From Flavobacteriaceae bacterium (lineage in GTDB: Bacteria > Bacteroidota > Bacteroidia > Flavobacteriales > Flavobacteriaceae): 7,434 nt of DNA. Below, piece by piece: positions 1-5,471 of this stretch. The notes below the pieces were generated by a model. The model made no database searches. It had not been told where the DNA came from and worked only from the letters and a program-made list of their open reading frames with translations. The translations under genes were made by a program, and so were the position numbers. The DNA is taken from contig JAMPYA010000105.1 of the NCBI GenBank assembly GCA_023700885.1, forward strand, positions 1 through 7,434. Reading direction: 5' to 3'. Position 1 is the first letter of the stretch, and each line of letters opens with the position of its first letter.

Positions 1-435
1 AATTTAGTTGGAATTGCTAATAGAGCAATGTTACAACAAGCTCCATTTAACTCATGGTTTGATTTATTTTATAAAGATTATCAGGTTGATGAAACCATTA
101 TTTCTCAACTAAAACCACATATGAAAGATGTAAAAATTAAAATTTTTATGGGTACTTGGTGTGGAGATAGCAAAGTTGCAACACCACCATTTTATAAAAT
201 AATGGATGCATTACAATTTGATGAAAAAAATATTGAACTAATTACAGTTGATAGAAAAAAATCTACTCCGGAAAACGATCAACAAGGATTTGACATACAA
301 AGAGTTCCGACCATCATTTTATTTAGAAACAATAAAGAAATTGGACGATTTGTAGAATATCCACGAGAAACTATGGAAGCTGACTTTCTTAAAATTGCCA
401 GCGGACAAGATTATAAGCATTCTTATCAGGATTAA
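1..435 (+). CDS. Thioredoxin-family protein, 5'-truncated by window edge
   Basis: This is the 3' part of a thioredoxin-fold protein. The frame is open to the first base of the window, and the nine codons before the first ATG (position 28) read NLVGIANRA, which look like coding sequence, so the true start probably lies upstream. The active-site segment is GTWCGDSK, with the cysteine codon at 160-162. The motif is C-G-D-S, so the second redox cysteine is replaced by Ser. About 50 residues later RVPTIILF supplies the thioredoxin cis-proline strand (V-P-T), and EIGRFVEYP fits the last strand. Thioredoxin-fold proteins with a C-x-x-S site cannot form the usual intramolecular disulfide, so a monothiol reductase, isomerase or peroxide-sensing role is possible; the substrate is unknown. 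A signal peptide cannot be assessed because the N-terminus is missing. The gene ends just before a strong terminator, so it is the last gene of its transcript. Family assignment is confident, function is not. Confidence 0.85.
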   Translation, partial: NLVGIANRAMLQQAPFNSWFDLFYKDYQVDETIISQLKPHMKDVKIKIFMGTWCGDSKVATPPFYKIMDALQFDEKNIELITVDRKKSTPENDQQGFDIQRVPTIILFRNNKEIGRFVEYPRETMEADFLKIASGQDYKHSYQD

Positions 436-458
436 AAAAAGCGACTAATTTATTACTA

Positions 459-494
459 CCCCCAAAAAGTTAGAACTTATTTGGGGGAATTTTT
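459..494 (+). terminator. Rho-independent terminator after the thioredoxin-family gene
   Basis: The arms CCCCCAAA (459-466) and TTTGGGGG (480-487) pair perfectly. The stem continues inward with AAGT/ACTT around a TAGA loop, with one bulged A at 479, giving about 12 base pairs with a GC-rich base. Five T residues follow at 490-494, which suits termination of the plus-strand gene. The minus-strand CoA-transferase gene ends at 497, so the same hairpin lies just beyond its stop and may also act on that transcript, although the T-tract on that side (complement of the A-run at 434-440) is too distant to be ideal. Confidence 0.8.
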
Positions 495-496
495 AC

Positions 497-1771
497 TTAT
501 GATTTAAACGCTTCGAAAAAGCCTTTTTCTATAGTTTCTTGATGATCTGGATGTGCAATTTTTACCAATTCTTTCACTCGTTTATCTATAGTTTTTCCGT
601 ATAAATTTGCAACTCCAAATTCAGTTACCACATAATGAACATGAGCCCTTGTGGTAACTACACCTGCTCCTTGTTTTAAAAAAGGCACAATTCTACTATC
701 TCCAGTCTTTTTGGATGTGGATGGAAGCGCAATAATAGCTTTTCCACCTTCGCTTAATGAGGCGCCACGAATAAAATCCATTTGGCCTCCTACACCCGAG
801 TACAATCTTGTTCCGATAGAATCTGCGCAAACTTGACCAGTAACATCAACTTCAATAGCAGAATTAATCGCTACCATTTTTGGGTTTTGGCGGATGATAG
901 AAACATCATTCACATAACTCGAAGCTCTTAATTCTACAAATGGATTATCATCAACATAATCATATAAACGCTTAGAACCCATTAAAAAAGTAGCTAAAGC
1001 TCTCCCAGGATTTACCCCTTTATAATTTCCATTTATGACATCTTTCAATATTAAATCGATAACACCATCGGAAAACATTTCAGTATGTAATCCTAAATTT
1101 TTATGATTACCTAAATTTCTTAAAACAGCATTTGGAATAGTGCCAATTCCCATTTGTAAGGTGCTTTCATCTTCAATTAATTCTGCTATATGACCTCCTA
1201 TCATCCTTTCAACATCAGATGGTTCACTCATTAAATGCTCATGAATCGGTTCTTCATATTCAACTAAAGTGTCCAATTCTGAAATATGAATAATTCCCTC
1301 ACCATGAGTTCTAGGCATTCTTGGATTTATTTGTGCAATAACGTGTTTTGCATTGTCTATAGCAGCCAGAGTTGCTTCAACAGAAACTCCTAATGAACAA
1401 TATCCATGTTTATCAGGCTTAGAAACTTGAATGAGTGCAACATCGAGATTGACAATATTTCTTTTAAACAACAATGGAACTTCACTTAAAAAAACCGGAG
1501 TGTACGATCCGTTTCCAGCTTTTATAGTATGTCTAACATTAGGTCCTATAAAAAAAGAATTTACATGAAAACTATCTCTTAAACTTGGATCGGCATAGGG
1601 TGCTTTTCCTTCAATATGTAAATGACACACTTCTACATTTCTCAATTCAGTATGTCTGGCTGACATTGCATTAATTAATGCTTGAGGAGCAGCTGCAGCA
1701 GCGTGTATATATACTCTATCATTTGATTTTATTACTTTAACAGCTTCATCCGGAGTAACTGATTTATACAT
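497..1771 (-). CDS. Acetyl-CoA hydrolase/CoA-transferase family protein
   Basis: A 424-residue cytoplasmic enzyme of the acetyl-CoA hydrolase/transferase family, which includes 4-hydroxybutyrate CoA-transferase and acetate- or succinate-using CoA-transferases. These move CoA between acyl-CoA and a free acid through a glutamyl-CoA thioester. The N-terminal half (about 1-200) carries VALIQVSKPDKHGYCSLG (residues 111-128). The C-terminal half has MGIGTIPNAVL (207-217) and HTEMFSDGV (229-237), whose E231 is the likely catalytic glutamate. It continues with VTGQVCADSIG, YSGVGGQMDFIRGA (324-337), and the TEFGVANLYGK plus IAHPDH ending typical of the family. Length is close to the usual 420-440 residues, so it appears intact. 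The ATG at 1771 is chosen because MYKSVTPDEAV is a natural family N-terminus. No operon partner is visible: the next gene upstream is divergent and the one downstream convergent. The acyl donor and acceptor cannot be told from sequence; a role in acetate, succinate or butyrate-type CoA balance is inference. Confidence 0.88.
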   Translation of the reverse strand: MYKSVTPDEAVKVIKSNDRVYIHAAAAAPQALINAMSARHTELRNVEVCHLHIEGKAPYADPSLRDSFHVNSFFIGPNVRHTIKAGNGSYTPVFLSEVPLLFKRNIVNLDVALIQVSKPDKHGYCSLGVSVEATLAAIDNAKHVIAQINPRMPRTHGEGIIHISELDTLVEYEEPIHEHLMSEPSDVERMIGGHIAELIEDESTLQMGIGTIPNAVLRNLGNHKNLGLHTEMFSDGVIDLILKDVINGNYKGVNPGRALATFLMGSKRLYDYVDDNPFVELRASSYVNDVSIIRQNPKMVAINSAIEVDVTGQVCADSIGTRLYSGVGGQMDFIRGASLSEGGKAIIALPSTSKKTGDSRIVPFLKQGAGVVTTRAHVHYVVTEFGVANLYGKTIDKRVKELVKIAHPDHQETIEKGFFEAFKS

Positions 1772-1800
1772 AAACTTTTAACTTATTTTTAAATTTTATG

Positions 1801-1808
1801 CAAAATTA
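1801..1808 (-). promoter_or_regulatory. Candidate -7 element for the CoA-transferase gene
   Basis: On the minus strand this reads TAATTTTG, an exact match to the Bacteroidota -7 consensus TAnnTTTG, 29 bases upstream of the ATG at 1771. A transcription start about 7 bases downstream would leave a leader of roughly 20 nt. I see no good TTG/TTTG -33 element at the expected 17-23 base spacing, where the sequence is a homopolymer run, so the call rests on the -7 box and its position. Confidence 0.4.
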
Positions 1809-1887
1809 CAACCAAAACCTTCCTTAAAAAAATATTATCTCCAAATTTTACTGCTTATTTTAGCAATTTATTTTCTTTTTTTTGATG

Positions 1888-1895
1888 TAAATTTG
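1888..1895 (+). promoter_or_regulatory. Candidate -7 element for the map-methyltransferase operon
   Basis: TAAATTTG matches the Bacteroidota -7 consensus TAnnTTTG exactly and ends 18 bases before the ATG at 1914. The inferred transcription start near 1902 gives a short leader of about 12 nt. No clear TTG -33 element is present at the usual spacing; a T-rich tract (1871-1883) sits immediately upstream. The box overlaps the TTG at 1893 that would otherwise extend the downstream reading frame, and therefore argues that translation starts at 1914. Confidence 0.5.
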
Positions 1896-1913
1896 TCAAT
1901 TGATTTTTTAACT

Positions 1914-2726
1914 ATGATAAAACTAAAAACGCTTGAAGAAATTGAGTTAATGCGCGAAAGCGCCTTATTGGTTTCTAAAACATTAGGTTTAATTGCAAAA
2001 GAAATAAAACCCGGTATTTCTACCTTGTATCTCGACAAACTATCTGAAGAATTTATTAGAGATCATGGTGGAATTCCGGCATTTTTAGGCATGTATGGTT
2101 TCCCTAATACACTTTGCGCTAGTCCGAATGAGCAAATTGTTCATGGTATTCCAACAGACAAACCGCTAGAAAATGGCGATATTATTTCCATTGATTGTGG
2201 CGTGTTAAAAAATGAATTTTATGGAGATCATGCCTACACTTTTGAAATTGGTGAAGTAGCTGAAGAAACCAAAAAACTACTTCAGATTACTAAAGAAAGT
2301 TTGTATGTTGGTATTCGTGAGCTTAAAGCAGGAAATAGAGTTGGAGATGTTGGTTATGCTATTCAGAATTATGTAGAAAAAAACGGTTATGGTGTTGTTC
2401 GAGAATTAGTTGGTCATGGATTGGGCAAAAAAATGCACGAAGAACCAGAGATGCCTAATTATGGACATAGAGGCAAAGGTAAAAAGTTTGTAAACGGAAT
2501 GGTGGTTGCTATAGAGCCCATGATTAATATGGGAACTCATAAAATTATTCAATTTAAAGATGGCTGGACCATTAAAACAGCAGATATGAAACCAAGTGCA
2601 CACTTTGAACACGATGTTGCTATAATAGATGGAAAACCAGAATTACTTTCAACATTTCAATATATTTATGATGCTTTAGGAATCGTAAGTGATGAAGAAA
2701 AAGAGTTTAGAGCAATTTCAAGATGA
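1914..2726 (+). CDS. map: Methionine aminopeptidase, type I
   Basis: A 270-residue metalloenzyme that removes the initiator methionine from nascent proteins in the cytoplasm. All five expected metal ligands of the pita-bread fold are visible: D94 in SIDCG, D105 in YGDHAYTF, H168 in GHGLGKKMHEEP, E201 in AIEPMINMG and E232 in FEHDVAI. The second HEEP histidine and the N-terminal EEIELMRESALLVSKTLG helix also fit the family. Length matches type I enzymes lacking an N-terminal zinc-finger extension. The frame stays open upstream to a TTG at 1893, but that codon sits in a consensus -7 promoter box, and MIKLKTLEEIELMRES is the expected family start, so ATG 1914 is chosen. The stop overlaps the start of the methyltransferase gene (ATGA, 2723-2726), implying cotranscription and translational coupling. 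Nothing suggests damage. Confidence 0.95.
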   Translation: MIKLKTLEEIELMRESALLVSKTLGLIAKEIKPGISTLYLDKLSEEFIRDHGGIPAFLGMYGFPNTLCASPNEQIVHGIPTDKPLENGDIISIDCGVLKNEFYGDHAYTFEIGEVAEETKKLLQITKESLYVGIRELKAGNRVGDVGYAIQNYVEKNGYGVVRELVGHGLGKKMHEEPEMPNYGHRGKGKKFVNGMVVAIEPMINMGTHKIIQFKDGWTIKTADMKPSAHFEHDVAIIDGKPELLSTFQYIYDALGIVSDEEKEFRAISR

Positions 2727-3484
2727 ACATAACTAAATTTTTTTTAAACTCTCTTCCAAGACCGGCTTTAATAAAAATAAGTCTGTGGATTCACCCAATA
2801 ATTGCTTTTCTATTAAAAGGACATCAATTTACTGATCCAATAGACGGTAAAAGTTTTCGATATTTTTTACCTTATGGTTATGGAAAAATAAGATACAATG
2901 TTTTGTCTCCAAGCACTTTATCACTAGAACGTCACAGGTTAATGTGGCTTTTTTTAAAAAATAAAACTGATTTTTTTTCAGCTCCTAAAAAAGTATTACA
3001 TATTGCACCCGAACAATGTTTTATTAAACTGTTTAGAAATCAGCAAAATTTAGATTATTTAACAACCGATTTATATTCTCCTCTTGCTGATGTTAAAGCA
3101 GATATTTTAAATCTTCCTTTTGATGATAATTCTTTTGATGTCGTTTTTTGCAACCATGTTTTAGAACATATTATTGATGACAAAAAAGCCATGTCAGAAT
3201 TATATAGAGTGATGAAAAAAGGTGGATTTGGAATTTTTCAGGTGCCACAAGATTTATCTTTAGAAAAAACCTACGAAGATTTTTCAATAACAAGTCCAAA
3301 AGATAGAGCCGCACATTTTGGACAATATGACCATGTAAGAATTTATGGCAAAGATTATTTCAATAGACTAGAAAAAGTAGGGTTTGAAGTCTATCCTGTA
3401 AATTTAAGTTCTGAACTTTCTGCTGAACTTCTCAATTTATACAGACTTACTGAAAATGAGATAATTCCGTATTGTAAAAAATAA
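2723..3484 (+). CDS. Class I SAM-dependent methyltransferase
   Basis: A 253-residue protein with a Rossmann-type methyltransferase domain at about 88-225. Motif I is VLHIAPE (91-97), a variant without the usual GxGxG. YLTTDLYSP (112-120) gives the acidic residue after strand 2 that normally binds the SAM ribose. ADILNLPFDDNSFDVVFCNHVLEH holds the motif-II/III region (split at DNSFDVVFCNHVLEH, 135-149), followed by LYRVMKKGGFGIFQVP (160-175). A conserved-looking tail has YEDFSIT, HFGQYDHVRIYGKDYF and VGFEV. The N-terminal 90 residues include a hydrophobic stretch (ALIKISLWIHPIIAFLL, 15-31) that may be an amphipathic or membrane-contacting helix, and SLERHRLMWLFL (67-78). Relatives as I recall them have CxxC pairs where this protein has DPID and SPST. 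It overlaps map by 4 bp and is probably its coupled partner. The substrate is unknown. No convincing terminator follows. Confidence 0.85.
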   Translation: MNITKFFLNSLPRPALIKISLWIHPIIAFLLKGHQFTDPIDGKSFRYFLPYGYGKIRYNVLSPSTLSLERHRLMWLFLKNKTDFFSAPKKVLHIAPEQCFIKLFRNQQNLDYLTTDLYSPLADVKADILNLPFDDNSFDVVFCNHVLEHIIDDKKAMSELYRVMKKGGFGIFQVPQDLSLEKTYEDFSITSPKDRAAHFGQYDHVRIYGKDYFNRLEKVGFEVYPVNLSSELSAELLNLYRLTENEIIPYCKK

Positions 3485-3600
3485 ATTATTTTTAAAAAAA
3501 ACACTAAAATTTAAGGTTATTAAAACTTAATTAATCTATATTTTGTTTTATTATTGTTAAAAATCAATTATTTTTGGATTTTTAATAAAGAATTTTAACA
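3485..3600. other. Intergenic region upstream of the NorC-like gene
   Basis: A 116-base, extremely AT-rich spacer. It contains a good Bacteroidota-type promoter in its second half (3541-3576, listed separately) and a weak TTAAG/CTTAA inverted repeat near 3514-3529 that is too short to call a terminator. I see no small gene and no clear operator for an NO-responsive regulator; in particular no obvious long palindrome is centred near the promoter. Confidence 0.6.
3541..3576 (+). promoter_or_regulatory. Promoter of the norC-like/norB-like operon
   Basis: A -33-like TTTTG at 3541-3545 is separated by 23 bases from TATTTTTG at 3569-3576, which fits TAnnTTTG exactly. The spacing is at the upper end of the 17-23 range described for Flavobacterium promoters. 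Transcription would begin near 3583, leaving a leader of about 18 nt before the ATG at 3601. This is the best two-element promoter in the window and indicates that the cytochrome operon is transcribed independently of the upstream methyltransferase gene. Confidence 0.55.
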
Positions 3601-4068
3601 ATGAAGATTAAAGAATCCAAAAAGAAACATCAAAACAGAATTGTTATTTCAGTTTTGGTTTTTACTTTTATTATTTATAATTACTTTGTTTATTCTAGCG
3701 GGACCGAAAATCTAGCCCCAAAACTTTCTAAAGAAGCTATTAGCGGACAAATTTTATGGCAGGAAAATAATTGTTGGACTTGTCATCAACTTTACGGTTT
3801 GGGCGGTTATTTAGGCCCTGATTTAACTAACATCATGTCAAATCCAGTAAAAGGAGAAAATTATGTAAAAGGGTTTATCAATAGCGGAGTAAAATCTATG
3901 CCGAAATTTAATTTTACTGAAAAAGAAAAAAATCAGATTGTAGCATTTTTAAGAGCTGTAGATAAAACGGGGTATTTTCCAGATTACCAAGCTAATCTAC
4001 AACCAAATGGATGGGTAGAAATTAATTATAAATCGGCCAATTCAACTAATTATCAACCTAAAAAATAA
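3601..4068 (+). CDS. NorC-like membrane-anchored cytochrome c
   Basis: A 155-residue monoheme c-type cytochrome resembling the small subunit of cytochrome-c-dependent nitric oxide reductase. A basic N-terminus (KIKESKKKHQNR) precedes one transmembrane anchor (about 13-31), placing the heme domain in the periplasm. GQILWQENNCWTCHQLYG holds the covalent heme site (C58, C61) and the proximal ligand H62. It is followed by GLGGYLGPDLTNIMS (66-80), highly typical of NorC and related cbb3-type subunits. M100 in KSMPKFNF is the expected distal Met ligand, and EKNQIVAFLRAVDKTG is the closing helix. It should deliver electrons to the heme-copper-type subunit encoded 20 bp downstream, with which it forms an operon behind its own promoter. 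Length agrees with NorC (about 145-155). Whether the complex reduces NO depends on the unusual large subunit, so no gene symbol is assigned. Confidence 0.85.
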   Translation: MKIKESKKKHQNRIVISVLVFTFIIYNYFVYSSGTENLAPKLSKEAISGQILWQENNCWTCHQLYGLGGYLGPDLTNIMSNPVKGENYVKGFINSGVKSMPKFNFTEKEKNQIVAFLRAVDKTGYFPDYQANLQPNGWVEINYKSANSTNYQPKK

Positions 4069-4088
4069 ACTTAAAAAACTCTATTGCT

Positions 4089-5447
4089 ATGCACAATGTT
4101 GCACCAAGTTCCAAAAATAAATTTTCAATTCAATTCATATTATTATCACTATTCGCCTTAATTTTAGGTAGTTTTTTTGGAATTCTTGCCGGATTTCAAT
4201 ACATCATTCCTGATTTTTTAAAAGAATTATTACCTTTTACTAAAATGCGTCCTTTTCACGATTCAACTGTTATTTCTTGGATAATTTTAGCTGCTACCGG
4301 AAGCATTTACTTTGTATTAGCTAACATTGAAGGGCTAACTATTCATTCTTCTAAATTAACTAAAATTCACTTTTATTTATTCTTATTATTAGGTCTAATC
4401 ATATATATATCAATAGGTTCTGGCTATATGGGAGGAAGAGAATATGTAACATTTATGCCCATTTTAATTATCCCAATTTTATTTGGATGGATACTTTTTG
4501 GATATAATTATTTTAAAACGGTGTTAAATCAAGTTAAAAACTGGCCGGTATATTATTGGATGTGGGGAACAGGAATCGTATTTATGATTTTTCATTTAGC
4601 TGAAGCTCATTTCTGGTTTTCATATTATTTCAGAGAGAATTTTGTTCGCGATTTAACTGTTCAATGGAAATCGTACGGATCATTTGTCGGTTCTTGGAAT
4701 CAATTAGTCTATGGTTTGTCTATCTACATTATGGCTAAAATTAAGAAAGATGATAATGTTGGGCGTGGTAAACTACCTTTTTTCTTTTATTTTTTAGGAT
4801 TAACCAATCTCATGTTTGGATGGGCACATCATACGTATATTATTCCTACACAACCGTGGATTCGTTATGTTGCATACGGAATAAGTATGACTGAGTGGAT
4901 TATTTTAGGATATATGATTTATAGTTGGAAAAAATCATTGTCAGAAGAAAAAAAAGAAGCAAACACTTTAGCCTATAGATTTTTAATGGCTGCAGATTTA
5001 TGGATTTTCATCAACTTAATATTAGCGCTACTTATTTCAATTCCAATTATTAATTTCTTTAGTCACGGAACGCATATTACTGTTGCCCATTCTATGGGAA
5101 CAACTATTGGTATTAATACTACTATTTTACTTGCTGCTCTTTTTTATATTGCTTCAAGAATTGACATCCATTTTAAAGACAATTTAAAACAATTATTATC
5201 TGGATTTTATATTTTCAATAGCTCACTAATGGTGTTTTTCGGAGCTTTAATTGCTGCCGGTTTGAAAAAAAGTGAATGGATGTATTTCTCAAAAAATATT
5301 CCGTTTGCCGAAATGAAAATTAATTTAGCCAACAATTACTATGTTTTTCTAATTGCCGGAATTGTAATGTTTATTGGAATATTAATGTTAACTACTCCGC
5401 TCATAAAAGTATTTATTAAGGCATATAATACAGCTGTAAAAGCATAG
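4089..5447 (+). CDS. Divergent NorB-like heme-copper oxidoreductase catalytic subunit
   Basis: A 452-residue, very hydrophobic inner-membrane protein with 12 predictable helices (about 14-36, 57-79, 93-112, 121-140, 155-177, 197-216, 229-253, 260-280, 297-324, 328-356, 369-392, 414-440). Expected heme-copper features are H57 in RPFHDST at helix II (low-spin heme), H247/H248 in WAHHTY at helix VII (FeB or CuB), and H334 in HGTHITVAHSMG at helix X (proximal ligand of the active-site heme). E269 lies 22 residues after the first His of HH, the same spacing as NorB H258 to E280 in Pseudomonas. Two standard ligands look absent: helix VI has no His (N204, then Y208 at +4), and the second His of the helix X H-x-H is M336. 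Helix V has HLAEAH (H169, E172, H174). The NorC-like partner gene supports an NO-reductase-type complex. Automated tools would probably call it a cbb3-type or NorB subunit; substrate and metal are uncertain. No NorD/NorQ-type assembly gene is present in the window. Confidence 0.8.
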   Translation: MHNVAPSSKNKFSIQFILLSLFALILGSFFGILAGFQYIIPDFLKELLPFTKMRPFHDSTVISWIILAATGSIYFVLANIEGLTIHSSKLTKIHFYLFLLLGLIIYISIGSGYMGGREYVTFMPILIIPILFGWILFGYNYFKTVLNQVKNWPVYYWMWGTGIVFMIFHLAEAHFWFSYYFRENFVRDLTVQWKSYGSFVGSWNQLVYGLSIYIMAKIKKDDNVGRGKLPFFFYFLGLTNLMFGWAHHTYIIPTQPWIRYVAYGISMTEWIILGYMIYSWKKSLSEEKKEANTLAYRFLMAADLWIFINLILALLISIPIINFFSHGTHITVAHSMGTTIGINTTILLAALFYIASRIDIHFKDNLKQLLSGFYIFNSSLMVFFGALIAAGLKKSEWMYFSKNIPFAEMKINLANNYYVFLIAGIVMFIGILMLTTPLIKVFIKAYNTAVKA

Positions 5448-5471
5448 TTTATTTATCAAATTTTACAGTTG
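5431..5471. repeat. Inverted repeat spanning the convergent stop codons
   Basis: CAGCTGTAAAA (5431-5441) and TTTTACAGTTG (5461-5471) form an 11-position stem with a single G-T-type wobble around a 19-base loop. The loop contains both stop codons of the convergent genes (TAG 5445-5447, and TAA on the minus strand at 5449-5451). It could be an RNA hairpin at the 3' ends of both transcripts, but there is no T-tract on either side and the loop is long. Both arms are coding: they specify the similar C-terminal residues TAVK and ATVK in the two proteins, so chance is possible. Confidence 0.35.

Larger units (their letters stand above)
1772..1913. other. Divergent intergenic region between the CoA-transferase and map genes
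   Basis: A 142-base AT-rich spacer separating two divergently transcribed genes. It holds one -7-like box for each direction (1801-1808 minus, 1888-1895 plus) about 80 bases apart, with pyrimidine-rich tracts around 1868-1883. I see no small gene, no strong hairpin and no clear operator palindrome between the two boxes. Confidence 0.6.

Noticed and set aside
651..836. Plus-strand open frame of 61 codons inside the CoA-transferase gene
   Set aside because: It lies antisense within a well-supported conserved gene, has no recognisable domain or promoter, and mirrors the coding pattern of the real gene.
1861..1884. T-rich tract as a terminator or phase-variable repeat
   Set aside because: The run is interrupted (TTTTC then T8) and has no hairpin before it; it lies in a promoter region where AT-rich DNA is expected.
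1893..1913. TTG start giving a seven-residue longer methionine aminopeptidase
   Set aside because: The TTG overlaps an exact -7 promoter box, and the ATG at 1914 gives the normal family N-terminus.
2406..2612. Minus-strand open frame of 68 codons inside map
   Set aside because: It is antisense to the metal-ligand region of methionine aminopeptidase, with Cys/His/Phe-rich composition typical of a shadow frame.
3510..3532. TTAAG/CTTAA inverted repeat as a terminator for the methyltransferase gene
   Set aside because: Only five AT-rich base pairs and no T-tract at the right place; too weak to call.
5074..5106. Reading the NorB-like protein as a plain cbb3-type cytochrome oxidase subunit I
   Set aside because: The helix VI His of cbb3 oxidases and the second His of the helix X H-x-H pair are both missing, and the partner is a single NorC-like monoheme cytochrome, not CcoO plus CcoP.
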